A stretch of 64,000 nucleotides of DNA from Arctopsyche grandis (Eukaryota; Arthropoda; Insecta; Trichoptera; Hydropsychidae): positions 22,912,001 to 22,976,000 of the forward strand of contig NC_135359.1 in the NCBI RefSeq assembly GCF_051622035.1, read 5' to 3'. Both the position numbers and the translations under genes were made by a program. Under the pieces are notes generated by a model. The model saw nothing but the letters and a program-made list of their open reading frames with translations. It was not told the origin of the DNA and ran no database searches. This document shows positions 1 to 14,699 of the stretch, piece by piece (position 1 is the first letter of the stretch; each line of letters begins with the position of its first letter).

Positions 1-599
1 TGGAATCGAGAACTGGAACTGAAAAAGGAATCGATATCGTCGTCATATAAAATTTGATTTTTTTCGATATCGTCACGGATTACATACAAAGTATCTTTCG
101 AAATTATATATTAGGTGTCTTAATTTGAGTACACGGTGAGTTAAGCTGCCTTAAAAATAGTTTTCCAATACAAATGATCGGACTACTATGGTAAGAACCA
201 AAAAAGTGCGGCACGGAACGTGTAGTTGGACTCCAGCTGTGAGATGTATCTTCATGTCATTATTAATTTGTACGATCTTATTAGTTTGACAAGTTTCTCA
301 TATATTTCTTCAAATATGAGAATCACTATGTCAATACAAGTATAAAATATCATTGAAGGAATGAAGGAACGCGACGGTTTGGATTAGTTCAACCAGCATT
401 TTTTATTGCATATGCAAAATAATCTGAAAAAAAGTGCTACGTACATCTCTGTGTATGTTTGCCTTTTGACATCATTTTTTCTATAATGACCTATGTACAT
501 ACATACATATATAATTAGGTTATGTAAAAACGTTTATACATTTTAGCCGACCAATAGGAACATGTATGAATTTATCTACCAAGTTGTCTAAATTAGTTA
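1..599. other. AT-rich DNA, nothing recognised
   Basis: No coding exon, RNA gene or clear repeat structure could be recognised. The sequence is AT-rich with short ACATAC runs. It may be intron or intergenic DNA to the left of the SIK2-type kinase exons. Confidence 0.5.
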
Positions 600-1215
600 A
601 ACAGCAACATAACTCAGTGGTTAGCGTATAATGCCAACAACTGAGGGTCATGTGTTCGAGCCCTGATCCAGTGTTGCTGGCCAGGCCTTGGATATAAATT
701 ACTCCAAGTTGATATTTTCCTATAAGAGCTTGACAATCTGATTTCATTGTTTAAACGGTTCTTACAAATTGGCCACCTATCCTTATTTGTCACCATTAGT
801 TATAAAAGAATATTATAAATTGGATAAAAAATGAATATATGTGACTCCAGGTCGATCGTTTCTTGACAGAGTTTGCCAATTTATCTGAATTAATTGTTTA
901 AATGGTTCCTACCAAATTGGCCACATATCCTTATTTGTCACAATTATAATTGTGAAATTTGAAATTATATTCAAATAATTATTTGAATTTAATTTCAAAT
1001 TTACAATAATATTATAATTTGAATAAAAAAAAATGGGTATGTGTGACTCCATCTTTTCCAATCAAAGTTTTCCACTATATCTGATTTCATTGACTAAATG
1101 GTTCCTACCAAACTGGCCACCTACCCTCATTTGTCACCATTGATTAAATTAAATTTTAAAATATTATAAATTTATAGTGCATATATACAAATTTGACCAT
1201 AAATGTCTCCTTGAG
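600..1215 (+). repeat. tRNA-derived SINE copy with repeated tail
   Basis: The head reads CAGTGGTTAGCGTATAATG (A-box-like) and then GTGTTCGAGCCCTG (B-box-like), the layout of a tRNA-derived SINE promoter. The shared body follows: GGCCTTGGATATA, then a CCAAGTTGAT segment, then TTGCCAATTTATCTGA-like and CAAATTGGCCAC segments. The tail block recurs near 840-950 and 1035-1135, so the 3' part is present about three times in tandem. It belongs to the same family as at least ten other copies in the window. Confidence 0.75.
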
Positions 1216-2751
1216 GCAATCCGTAATGATAACACGGTTAAAAAATCATCTATTGTTACTTCGTACATTACATACATATGTATGTACGATAAGGTGATAA
1301 TTTAAATAATTTAAAAAAATTGACTATCGCTTGAAGCTGACGATTTCCATTGTGAAAATTTCAAATGAGTATTATAAAATTTTCTCTTGTCTTTATAAAT
1401 ACCATCTAAGAGTAGCATTTAGCGTGTGTTACCACTTCCCCTGTTGCGTCTATTCTACAAGCCATTTCAAAATATTCATATATTCGCTTTCTTTTAAATG
1501 AAAAAGAATAAATCGGGTTCAGAATTCAACAAAGAATGCGGTTATATTATATGAATCCTTGACACAATTTCGAATGCAAATTTTCCCTCGGAGTGATTCT
1601 ATTATACATAGATTCTTCCGCGCTTATTATTTGGGACTTCGATTTTCGTTTATCCAAAATCGGACAGTGGCGGCGGGTGCGGTGCATTCTTCTTAATTGA
1701 CGTCCGTTTTGATAAATTCTTGATGTGACGCCAACTCGGCAATACGTCATAAAATTGAGATAGATAGATGTACGGCGTCTTTCACCTACAAACGTGGAAT
1801 GTGCACCTCGAAATCTGCCAATGTCGCGTGTGCGAAATTTTCCACCACGCGAGTCGGTGTCAATGGCGCGCTTTTCATTTATGCATTTCGCGTGACATTG
1901 TTGATTTTTGATGGACATTATCGTGAGGGGATTATCCGACGTAAAATCAATTACAAAGTCGTTGACGCAACGGCTCTAGCGCCGACGCAATACAACCACA
2001 TCATCAATCATCCGCGATGATTTTCACATTCGACTAATTCGAACGATTTGCGCACGCTTTTCCGATAATTAACAGGCCACACTTCAAACGACATTCTCCC
2101 AACGGCGCAAATCATTCTCACTCGTGACGATTATTTATTTACGTTTGCAATCGAATCTTTGTCTTATTTCATAAGGCATCGGCGGGAAAGTTTTTCCAGC
2201 AGTAAATAAATAAATCAATCAGCGCCCGAACAGATATTAAACAACGCGAAACTTTTCTACGAAGTACGATGATTTGTTGATTCAGGCATCGGGGACAGCT
2301 ATGCCTCGTATTAGTTTGTATAAGTTGTAATATTATTTCATTGAAAAACAAACAGGATTGCTTATTTCGTTTTATATAAACATTACAGGCGTCGGTCGGC
2401 AGATGTGACGAAATTTTTTCCGATAATTGCTATCTCGGCAAAATCGCCAAGCGATGTTTTTCTTATTTGTATTTTCACCTTATTGGATTTTTTTTCGATC
2501 CTTGCGAAAATTTCAAGTTTAGCTCACTTGAATTATTCGCCCTACTTTTTGTCGTTCTGGATTTCAATATTTTATTCATTGTGTATGCTTCAACTCACCA
2601 ATTTGACTTCAAATTTAATATCGCCATTATATCTATTTCATATTGAAAATATTCGTATAAAATCTGAAGAATGATCATTTTGATGAAATAAATTTTATTT
2701 TTTGATCTCTACCAAATATGTATATATGTATAATATAACTCATAAATAACT
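1216..2751. other. Non-coding block, less AT-rich than its surroundings
   Basis: From about 1540 to 2360 the composition becomes clearly less AT-rich, with several GCG/CGC words. Short open frames exist on both strands, up to 123 codons on the minus strand at 1918-1547, but none resembles a known protein and none has good splice context. It could be a conserved non-coding block or decayed repeat; I cannot tell. Confidence 0.4.
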
Positions 2752-3035
2752 AGCCGCTAACTAGTGGTTAGCGTATAATGCTTGCAATTGAGCCCTGATC
2801 CAGTGTTCAAAACCAAATCTTGGATATGCATGGCTCCAGGTCAGTTGTTTCCCATCAAAGTTTGCCAATTTATCTGATATCATTTTTGAAATGGTACCTA
2901 CCAAATTGGCGATCTCTCCTCATTTGTCACCCTTATTTGAATTTAATTTCAAATTCATAATAACATTACATATGTACAAAGTTGGTCACCTTGGGGCAAC
3001 CCAGTAATTTTATTTTTAATTTATACCAAGAAGCC
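2752..3035 (+). repeat. tRNA-derived SINE copy
   Basis: The copy starts with CTAGTGGTTAGCGTATAATG, loses part of the B box, and continues with the family body (CTCCAGGTCAGTTGTTTCCCA, TTGCCAATTTATCTGA, CAAATTGGCGA). It runs into the neighbouring minus-strand copy. Confidence 0.7.
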
Positions 3036-3420
3036 CTAACAGGTAACCCCAATGCGCCTTTCTGGCAAGAAACATTGTACATCGATACAAACATTATTAG
3101 TATTATAGATACATAAATACATATCAAATAATATCCACAGAGAAATATATGTATGTATGGTCAAATTTGTAAATTTGCAGTATTTTATACAATTAAGCGA
3201 AATTCGAGATTGCTGAAACCTAGAGATTTGCGAGAAAAAGGGTTAGAACCGTTTCAATAAAAATCAAATAAATTGGTAAACTCTGATAGGAGACGATCGA
3301 CCTGGAGTCACAAATCCAAGGTCTGGCCGGCAGAAACCACTGGGATTTGAACCCGTGACCACTCTTTTCAAAGCATTATATGCTAACCACTAGTTTATTC
3401 TGCTGGTTCTATTCTGTAAT
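3036..3420 (-). repeat. Near full-length tRNA-derived SINE copy
   Basis: Read on the minus strand, the order is ACTAGTGGTTAGCATATAAT, then a B box (GGTTCAAATCCCAG), CTGCCGGCCAGACCTTGG, TGACTCCAGGTCGATCGT, the TATTGAAACGGTT block, and the 3' end with ACAATGTTTCTTGCC and GCGCATTGGGGTTACC. This matches the plus-strand copy at 17640-18085 from end to end. DNA beyond its head (to about 3560) also matches DNA near 17140-17640, so the repeated unit may be longer than the SINE. Confidence 0.8.
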
Positions 3421-3574
3421 CATTGAAAAAATTTGATTCCGGCCAGGGTTTGAACTTAATACTGGTAAATAATCGCTTAACCCGTGAACTGTGTACATAC
3501 GTTGTAGTTATATAATAGAAATGTATAACCAAAATTGTTTCACTTTTTTATCAGGTTTATTAAAGTATAATTGA

Positions 3575-3722
3575 AAATCAGATAAATTTGCAAACTGATA
3601 GGAAATGATTAAACGAGGAAACAAAGGAAAAGGTCTGGCCAGCAGAAACCAGTGGGATTTGAACCCGTGACCGCTCTGTTCAAAGTATTATATGCTAACC
3701 ACTAGTCTATTCTGCTGGTTAG
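3575..3722 (-). repeat. 5' part of a tRNA-derived SINE
   Basis: Minus strand: AACCAGCAGAATAGACTAGT, then the B box GGTTCAAATCCCAC and CTGGCCAGACCTT, ending shortly after the TTTGCAAATTTATCTGA block. The 3' half is missing. Confidence 0.75.
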
Positions 3723-5079
3723 TGACTGGCTGGTTAATAACATAATTCTATAAATAAGTAAATAATACGAATATTTTATTTGATTTGTACTACGGTTTCT
3801 CTGGTGATGAAAAAAAGTATTATTACTTGTTAGAAAAATTATATTTAAAAAGTCAAGAGGGCGTGTAAAAAAACAATAATAATTTTCATCGTTGCTCAAG
3901 TTTCAAGTGAATTTATATTATAACAGAACCGTTGCATGGAAATTGCTTTCATGAAAGTTAGTCCATCTATCGTTCATATCCAACCGAGATTCCAACCAAG
4001 TAGAAGCGTACTTCAGAATAAGCTCAGGTTTATGAAATGTAATAAAATAAGGATCATATTTTGCAGTGTATTTTATGTGGATTCACTTACGTATAAATAG
4101 TTATATAATTTTCCTCTTTATCGGAAATGTCATTCATTATAAAATGTCAGCAGATATCGAACAGAGAGGCAGCCTTCATGTATTTTTTAAAATTGAATGG
4201 ATCCGGACATGCATTTCCACTCAATGGCTTCTGTGTCAACCCACTTCCGTTATAAAGCCAAATTGGCTCACAGATACATTTGAAATTATGTATTATTTAC
4301 TTTAAAATCTTAATTGTTTAAAATCTTAATTGTTTAAAATCTAAATTGTTTACTTTAGAATCTAAGTGCTTTAAGAAATTTACAAATGTAGGTCAAAATT
4401 GGAACAAAAACACATTTATACAAAAATTTGCTTACAAGAATACAAAATTTAAGCTCTATCGTTATATTATTTATGACTGAAGCTTTCAAGAAATTTAAAA
4501 TGAGCTCTTCAGTACACATCTCTTCCATTTATTTCAGTAGCAATAAATAGTCCACAGTGTCAATCACTGCCAACATCTTCCAGGTATATGTATGTATTCT
4601 TCACTATAGATATTGTCACGTTCCAGGCGCTGTTTATATTATCTATAAAAAGTTGATTAGGATGATAAGAATTCAGTCAACATCCCAATCAATATTTCTT
4701 TGTTATTTTTATTTAATTTAAATTTTAAGTTCTTATACAAATTGTAATGAAAGAGATACTGAATCCTTTAATTTTTCACAAGTACACTTAAGTAGTATAT
4801 TCGAAAAGCACTTTTGAACTTAATCTTAATATTGAAACGATGAACTTGAGAGACGCATAAAACTGTTTTTGATCTAATTCGCGTTCATAATTTGCATCCT
4901 AATCCTACATATGTATTTTTTTAATTCAATCAATCATGCGCATTCGGCATACAGATCGCTCCAATGCAACAAGTGTACAATACAGATTAAGAATTATCGA
5001 TTTTAAATACATAATTATTAATATATATTTTACATTAAACACGACATTGTACAAAAGCGCTGTAAGTATTATACAAGGC
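3723..5079. other. AT-rich DNA, no gene recognised
   Basis: Only short open frames without recognisable protein features occur here. A piece near 4935-4985 (ACAGATCGCTCCAATGCAAC) recurs at 8247-8285 and, inverted, at 18476-18513, so it is a fragment of a dispersed repeat. Confidence 0.4.
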
Positions 5080-5275
5080 AAATACATACATACATCGAAA
5101 CAACATCCACAGAGACATGTATGGAAATAAGATATATTGGCAAACTGTGGTAGGAAATGATAGACATGGAGTCACATATACAAGGTCTGGTCAGCAGCAA
5201 CAAGGGAGACTCGAACCTGTGACCACTTTGTTCGAAAGCATTATATGATAAACACTAGTCCATGCCACTAATCCA
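5080..5275 (-). repeat. 5' part of a tRNA-derived SINE
   Basis: Minus strand: ACTAGTGTTTATCATATAATG, then GGTCACAGGTTCGAGTCTCC as the B-box region, GACCAGACCTTG and TGACTCCATGTCTATCA. It is a diverged copy of the window's SINE family. Confidence 0.65.
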
Positions 5276-5342
5276 TGTACATACATACTAAAATATTCCC
5301 TTAATTTAATACTGGGAAGTCTTATTTTTACTATAATATGTT

Positions 5343-5520
5343 TATTTAAGTTTAAGTTTGTACCAATGTGGCATTACCGGAGTCCCTAATGCGCCATAAT
5401 GGTCGAAAAATACAGAGAGATGAGAAAAATAAAAAATATATACATACATATGTATGTATGTATGTACATATGTATATACACAGACAAAAAAAACATGTAT
5501 ACATAATCATAAAAAAACAA
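5343..5520 (-). repeat. Repeat shared with 11744-11893, probably a LINE/SINE 3' end
   Basis: The segment with TGTGGCATTACCGGAGTCCC and TAATGCGCCATAATGG, followed by CAGAGAGATGA and a CAGACAAAAAA stretch, is repeated in the same order and orientation at 11744-11893. Read on the minus strand it ends in TTTAAATAAA-like sequence, as retroposon 3' ends often do, which suggests the fossil 3' end of a LINE. Confidence 0.5.
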
Positions 5521-5658
5521 TAGCAGGGTCTACCTCACGGGACCGAAAGTGAAAAAAGCAAATATCGGAAGGCAAAGATCGAAAATCGAAAGATCGTATG
5601 TCGAAAGATCAAAAATAAGGGTTCATAGTAAACGGTACTATGTATATATAATATATAT

Positions 5659-5828
5659 CAGTGGCATGCGGTGAAATTATCTCTCTTTTTGTCATACAGC
5701 CTTGTTTAATGTGCGCGCGCAGGATACGGTAGGAAAAGCCTGTTCCTCTTGTTCCCGTTGTATCCTGCTCGCGCAAATTAAGTGAGGATGTACGACGGGG
5801 GGAGAGAGACTTTTACCGCACGCCACTA
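5659..5828. mobile_element. Short DNA-transposon derivative (MITE), CAGTGGCRTGCGGT ends
   Basis: The left end CAGTGGCATGCGGTGAAA is mirrored by a right end whose complement reads TAGTGGCGTGCGGTAAAA, so terminal inverted repeats of about 18 bp with few mismatches enclose 170 bp. A related, larger copy is at 61683-62040. No transposase is present. The flanks are too TA-rich to prove a target duplication. Confidence 0.7.
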
Positions 5829-7601
5829 ATATGTGTACTAACCGTTTTTCATATGTATGCAGGATAAATGAATATTTTCGACTTTTTCACGGTCACCCAC
5901 AATAGCATTAGAATAATAGCAAATAAAGTAGAAATATCAAATATTATAATAAAATATAAAGTAGGGAATGTCTTGTACCTATAGCCAGCACCAATATATA
6001 TGTACATATAAGAACCAGCCGCAAATACAAAACATCCCTGCGAGGCCCAAATGGAAGAGAGCAGATTAAAATTCCACTCATACATAATATTAAATTATAA
6101 AAATAATGATAATAATGATATACCTTTATACAAAAAAATTGAAGGGTTTCCTGATTATTTTAAACGTTATTCAGCCTCTTTGTCGAGGCGATTTGATGTT
6201 TAAAAAATTAATGTGGATTAACATTCCAGATTTTTTACACCTGGTATTATGCTCTAAAGGCCGCCTATCAAAAATGTATTAGCTCCTTAATTATGAACGC
6301 GTAGAATTATTTTTTTTTTGTTTCAAACGAACGTTTCAAAATACCTGAAAGCGTCCAAACATTAACATCCTAAATGGTCTGAAAGGTGAAAAGCCTTCGT
6401 GCAACGACCACACAAGGGATTTTTCAATTATAATTTGCGACGAGCACGCGAGTGACGCACACGCAGAGTGCTATTTTCAGCAAATTAGAATCACTCGACG
6501 ACGCCAACAGGTCGTAAGTCCTTTCAGGCCTGAAATAAATAAATAAATGCGTTTAATTCGCACCGGGCAAAGGACAACAGCAGTGAATTCACACCCAGTG
6601 ACAAGCGGTTCGCGCGAAAGATGAATTATTCAAATCGAATGCGAATTCACAATGGCAATTATCACGGCGATGGCAAATGCGCTGGAAAAACGGTCTAACT
6701 CGCGTATGCAAAAATGTTTGGCCCTTTTGAACCCTTTGTGACATTTCGAAACCTCTGATCAGACAAAGCCGTCTATTTTCGACACGTTAAATACACCGCG
6801 CGGTGCAATGTCGATATAAGGTCGCTTTCTTGTGGTAGACCGACTGTAAAATTTCAAGAAAATTGCCATCAGTTTTATATGGAAGGGGTTTATCTTTGTC
6901 TTATGGATAGAAGCTCTTTCCGACAAGTTAAATAATTCCAATTGGTTGTGTTGTTATACTTCAACATACATATGTATATTGCTTCTGCTTAAACGGCGTA
7001 CTGAATTTCGCCCGTTTCCTTTTTCTTTTTAAAATGACACAACAATGGAAAGAAATATGTATATAATATAACAAAATACTTATATAATACTATAGTGATT
7101 TATTTTACTAGGCAAAGTAAAGTGACATAAAATTTATTAATATTTGGTAGGAACTGTGTACGTTTGTTTTATCAATTTGACTTAGTTTTATCATGATTTA
7201 GTATTCCATTAAGCAAATTACATTTTTATTAAGTCGGATAAATTTGAAATTTCTTTTATGAAAGGTGGTGATTTTTTATAAGTAGTTATAATTTAAATCT
7301 TTCCAACAACTATTATACTCGAAGGATCAAACCCATACTATTAAATCAATTGAATCAGTTAAAAAGTTAAATGTATCGGTGAAATCTTGTTAAAAATGTT
7401 TCGATATTTTTTCTAGATTCGGAATATAAAGCTTTATTTTTTTTTAATTTGAATTTATTATATATTTTTTTCCTCAAAACGGGACATCTACCAATTTTTA
7501 ATTATGTACATATGTATGTGTATTCTATAAAACTTATATTTCTTCATAGTTTTTATTTAATAATGAAAAGAACAGTAATGAACACGTGAAAACAAAATAA
7601 T
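5829..7601. other. No gene; includes a less AT-rich block at about 6330-6920
   Basis: No recognisable exon. The block at 6330-6920 is less AT-rich, carries no obvious repeat, and has no long open frame. It may be regulatory DNA or unique intron, but nothing in the sequence decides this. Confidence 0.35.
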
Positions 7602-7817
7602 TTATGTGGTCTTATACTTTTCTGAGGAACACATTTGCTCAAGTATTTTTGGTGTTGATTTCAAATAATAATTAAATTTTTGGCAGGATTTCTTAAAATT
7701 TACTTTGGTAATTAGCATTACTTTAAGAATTGCGACTTGCAACTGTGTTTCGCTTGTCCACAACTTATCCATAAAAGAAAAGGCCCTTTCTATGGGTGCA
7801 TTAGTGTTGGGCAGGCA
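7602..7817 (-). pseudogene. hAT transposase C-terminal fragment
   Basis: A minus-strand frame is open for 71 codons to a TAA. It begins CLPNTNAPIERAFSFMDKLW and continues with TSETQLQV and KVNFKKSC. The LP.T.A..ER.FS.M...W pattern is the core of the hAT-family C-terminal dimerisation region, and the frame ends where such proteins end. No Met start, catalytic core or element ends could be joined to it, so it is a truncated remnant. A perfect 10-bp hairpin (GTCCCGAAGC, loop TGT) lies just beyond it at 7869-7891. Confidence 0.7.
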
Positions 7818-7829
7818 TAAAAATTGTTA

Positions 7830-8629
7830 CGGTGGGTTGCTCTCTTTTTGAAAACGGGACATTTCGACGTCCCGAAGCTGTGCTTCGGGACAACGGGATA
7901 GGCTACCTAAAAACTTTAGGCTACCTTAACCTTCAAGTACCGATACCAAAAAAATCACAGTAGATCGCGATATGGGGTAACAAAGTAGCCCCACTCAAAA
8001 TAGAGCAAATTACATTTAAAACGGAGTAAAAGCTAATGCGATAAATTAAAAAAATTCAATTATTTATTATAATCACGCTCTATAATGATTAAAATGCATT
8101 TTATCGTCATTGAATCAGCTATAAATCACTTCATAGAAGCAAATGCCATATCAAGTTCTGCGGCGTGACTGACGCGTGCATATATGCCTATATATGTACA
8201 TACGCATTATACTATTATTATTTTATTCAATCAATCAAAGTACACTCGTCATTACAGATCACTCCAATGCGACGAGTGTACTATACACATCAAGAACTTA
8301 TATATATTTTCAGTACACAATCATTACATAATTCGATACCATACATGAAATATACGGCCAGACATTTTTATTTTACATACATATGTATACATATACGGCC
8401 ACAAGGACCATTGAATTAATTTTAACAATTAATTAAGTACAGAATTAATCCATTGAGACATCTATGTATTTTAGATTTTGTGCACAATTATAACAATTTA
8501 TACACATAATAAATACAGATGATTATTGAGACATCTATAGATTTAGATTTTTGTGCATAATTTTTACCAATTATACATAAGATTTTTTGTGACAACAGGA
8601 AAGGATTTATTTGCCAATTTGAGGAACCG
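7830..8629. other. AT-rich DNA, no gene recognised
   Basis: Nothing coding is seen. It contains the short hairpin at 7869-7891 and a dispersed-repeat fragment at 8247-8285. Confidence 0.35.
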
Positions 8630-8702
8630 TTTCAACAATGATCAGATAAAATTGGCAAACTCTGTTAGAGAAACGATCGATTTGGAGTTACAAAACCTCC
8701 AA
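8630..8702 (-). repeat. SINE fragment (tail block only)
   Basis: GAACCGTTTCAACAATGATC, AATTGGCAAACTCTG and ACGATCGATTTGGAGT are the minus-strand forms of the SINE body. Head and B box are missing. Confidence 0.6.
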
Positions 8703-9125
8703 ATCTAACCATATGCGCAAGCGTTGGCCATAAGGCGCGTATTTTGACCAATAAATCATATATATTGTGTAAAGCGTCAATATCTTTATTATCCATGAGT
8801 ATTTTGAATTTTTTTTCGCGTTCGATTCATTAGGATATTTTCGTGGAATACAATAAATTTAAGCTAGATACTATTACTATTTAACAAATAGTTGAAAAAA
8901 CAAGAATTTTGGGGTTGAGGTGTACCCCATATCGATACGGAAGGGTTAAGCATGCCCCATCTGCATACATTGATCTGGTCGCTCGCAAGTCGCACGACTC
9001 TTAGACTGTAACATATACAAAGCCAAGAATGATTTTGTATGAGCTACGAAAAATATTTGTAGTCGAGGAAAATTTCGTTTTAAATGGTACTAACCATCGA
9101 TTAAAAGTTCTTGAAAATAAAATAC

Positions 9126-9975
9126 CAGGGCTGTGGAGGCGTTAAAAAAAATCACGACTTGGACTCCGACTCCGATTCCGATATTTACCAACAACACGAC
9201 TCCGACTCCGACTCAAAAATGTTAAATTTTATCAGGTTGTTTTCTTACCTTTGCAAATATTCATGTTATAGGCATAAAAATAATACAAGATCAAACTTTA
9301 TTAATTATTTATTTGAATTTATTCTTAAAAACAACATTGCTTCTATTAAATCTGTATTCGTAGATGCTCTCATATCAAAATCGTCTTCTGATTCAGCGAA
9401 GTCGGATGAACATGATGATAATTCAAGTATTGATTGATCAAAGCTACCTAATGTCGTCTCGTTTCCTACTCGAAGACCTTTCATACGAATCGTTAATTCG
9501 AACAAAGCGTTCTTAGCTCTATTTATTTGTTCTTCCCTCAATAAGGATCGAACCATGGGGTCAACATATGTACATATAGATCCCAGCCAACAGAATATCA
9601 TTATCCAGTAAATGTTTTCCTCTGCATAGCATGACGTTTTTTATTCCATCATCAATAGTATTATTCTGAATTTTAGACAAACGAAAAATAATGCTCTTCC
9701 ACTCCTTGTAAAATTCACCAGGAGTCAAGTCTTCTTCTTGCAATACTTTTGTCACGATATAAGGATGACGAAGCAAGACTTCAAGTTCCTATACTTCTTT
9801 CCATTGCATTTCAATCATAGTCACGTTCGGGTTGGCCATGTCCTCGAGGTAAAATTTAAGTTCAATAAGTTGCTGAAGCATTAAGTATAGAAAAAATGGT
9901 CGGAGTCGCTCTTTTTTAACGACTCCGACTCCGGCCAAAACACCGCGACTCCACGACTCCGACTCCACAGCCCTG
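9126..9975 (-). mobile_element. Internally deleted hAT transposon with target-site duplication
   Basis: The ends are CAGGGCTGTGGAG on the left and CTCCACAGCCCTG on the right. They are flanked by a perfect 8-bp direct repeat TAAAATAC (9118-9125 and 9976-9983), the target duplication length of hAT elements. GACTCC repeats (minus-strand GGAGTC) lie just inside both ends. Inside, the minus strand carries transposase remnants at 9776-9305: GKHLLDNDILLAGIY in one frame, then YVDPMVRSLLREEQINRAKN in another. The element is therefore a non-coding, deleted derivative of a hAT transposon. Its full transposase length is not present in 850 bp. Confidence 0.85.
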
Positions 9976-9983
9976 TAAAATAC

Positions 9984-11743
9984 ACATAAACAGCCTAAAT
10001 CCCGTGAGAGGCCTTTGTTCTATACACACCCATGTATTCTGAGTATGTGTATGTGCAGATAAAGTTTATCAAAAATTTCGGGAAACGTTCGTGACAGATA
10101 GCGCGGGCGTTGCGTGTTTCTGATAACGTTCTCGTAATGAGTCCTCAACAAAATTTCCACACTCCCGTCAGTCTTGTGACTCATCCTATTCCATTTTTCG
10201 AGCTTTGCAGTGGTAACAAATCGCATTTTGATTCGACCCCATCAACTGTGATACTACCCGAAAATTGGCGAGTATGAATACCTTCAATTCCAACTTTTCA
10301 ACGAGCGGACGATGAATGATTTCTCCTCGGATTGTATATTATGTATGAATGTTTTCCCCTCACTGATGTACGCGTATTGTCTTGTCAAGATGATTTAAGG
10401 ACGTTTTCGCCGTGAAAGGTGCCCCCCCCCCCATCAACCGATATCGTATTTTTGCTTACAGATCAGACATTTTAATGAGGAGTCCTCCAGAGCTTTTATA
10501 CTCGTGTCCATTGACTCGACGTCTCTCAGATATCTCGTGAATACCCACCTCAACCTACCATCTTCTCTTATTGCGACATAATAGATCGATTCCTTTTCGG
10601 AGGCTACTCGATTCGTAATAAATGTGGCGTACGCTAACTGTATTATTTAGGTCCGTTGGACTTCTTGCGTGTAAGCAATTACATTAGGCTTAGTTTTTTT
10701 TTGGACCATTTTTTCCTTGTGAAAGTTGCGTAAATCTTTCGACCCCTGCCACTCAACTGAAACCGGCCGACGATCTTCGGATCCTTTGATAAGCCTTCGA
10801 GCGAATGTGTTATCATAGGAAGGACTATCGTAAGTTGCTATATAACCTTCTGGTGAGGATTTTCAAGATTGGTGGCAATTAATTAAAAAAAATTAAAAGC
10901 CAACGTCGTATATTGGCGAAAGCTCTCTGAAACACGTGTCGTCCTTACGTACAAAAGCTTTAGCTACAGTAATGAGCTCTTCCATTAAAGAAGCCTACGA
11001 GCGGCATTGACGTCATCGGCTTGACTCCATTCGGAGCACTTTTGCGTATATACCGTACATTTTCTAAAGGAAGTTACTCCTCTGTGAAATAAATCATCAA
11101 TCGTTTATTTGTTTATTCGAGATAATTTTCCATTTCCGCTCCTCGCGACTGCAAATTTCTACAACTCCGAATTTATCGGTTGCGATTTATTTCCGTGCTA
11201 CGCAACGGCAAGACAAATGTTCGCGAATTTTTAATTAAAACTTTATCCGAACTTACGGCTATATTATTTACATGTGAAATATATATCCCCGTATCGGTTT
11301 TATTCGATATTACAAATTGTGTATGTTTGGTGTACATATGTACATATGTATGTAGGTAGCGATGATATGAGATTCACTAATTGGAGCGCGATCGATATTT
11401 GAAATGTCAAGATTTTCGCAAATATTTATCGCTCAATGTACAATTCATATATATGTACATCCCGAAATGCGAAAACTTGTCTCATTTATATTTCACGACA
11501 ATACACACCTGTCGATCGCTAAGCCTTTGCAATGCAAACGCTTCAATTACGCCTAGAAATCTTCTCAAATTTAATTTCACAGTAAAATTGTCTATATATA
11601 CATACATATGTATATGTGCAATTTAGTTTTATAACCTAGAAGAATGCAAGTATGAATGATTAGATTGGTATGCATGAGTTGAAGAATGGTTGAGTTGTCA
11701 TCTTGTCATGTGACGCTTGGCGTTGTGGCCTTCCGCCGAGTTT
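9984..11743. other. Long stretch without gene or clear repeat, moderately GC
   Basis: From about 10000 to 11240 the sequence is less AT-rich than its surroundings. I see neither SINE or MITE ends nor a supported exon. A run of C (CCCCCCCCC near 10423) is present. It could be intronic regulatory DNA of the kinase gene; this is not shown. Confidence 0.35.
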
Positions 11744-13874
<2,131 letters not shown>

Positions 13875-13942
<68 letters not shown>

Positions 13943-13943
13943 G
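13875..13943. repeat. (TA)n microsatellite after the LINE
   Basis: TA dinucleotides with a single TG interruption join the LINE tail to the Helitron 5' end. With the tract at 11893-12164 it brackets the LINE. Confidence 0.95.
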
Positions 13944-13945
13944 CA

Positions 13946-14444
13946 TCGCTATTCTGTGTGTCTGTCTGTGTATCTGAGATAACGGACGCCATACTATAAT
14001 AGTCGTTTCAATTCGACGTACATATGCACGTCACAGCTAAACCACTGCCAACAAAACGTATCATATATACATATACATAATACGAATATAATGACAAAAG
14101 AAAAAACTTCTATATATACTGTTTGCTACCAATGCTTTTTCTAGGCAAATAGACAATGAGCATTGACCACAATCTATTGAAAATTTATTTAATTAATTCA
14201 TTTTGTTTCTATTGGTGTTTTATATTGTTTACATGTAGGTAGGTAGGTAGGGAGTTATTACCATTTTTTATATTAAATAATTAAATATAAATATTAAATT
14301 AAATATATATAAAGGTATTTGAAAAAAATTTGACCGCGTGCGGATCGAACACAGAACCGACACATTTCTTTTATTATTATTATTTATTTAATAACTTAAT
14401 ATGCCAACACCCATGCAATGATATATCATCGGGTACAACACTAG
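13946..14444 (+). mobile_element. Non-autonomous Helitron, copy 1
   Basis: It starts TCGCTATTCTGTGTGTCTG and ends ...ATGATATATCATCGGGTACAACACTAG before a T. That is a short hairpin followed about 10 nt later by CTAG, the Helitron 3' signature, with A before the 5' TC and T after the CTAG. Two further copies of the same 440-500 bp sequence lie at 52085-52533 and 52636-53079. There is no coding sequence. Confidence 0.8.
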
Positions 14445-14699
14445 TAGCATTATAATAGTAGCAGATAAAGCAAAAATATCAAATAATAAACGTTTAAACC
14501 GCCCAACGAGTCTCATTTCACACCATCCCCCTTGTCTTCTAAAACAACCAGATGCTACATTTGTAAAACGCTAATTTCGTTACACTTCCGATTGTTCGTA
14601 CAGACATCACAACATCAATGCGCAGTGGCATTGATGTACTGTAAAAGTATAATGTAAAATTTTATAATTTACTTCTATTATATAAATGTGAAAAATTAT

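Noticed and set aside
600-720. tRNA gene near the B-box-like sequence
   Set aside because: The sequence does not fold as a full tRNA and is repeated with the same long body elsewhere; it is a SINE head.
1547-1918. 123-codon minus-strand frame
   Set aside because: No recognisable domain, no supported splice context, composition not convincing. Kept only as an unassigned block.
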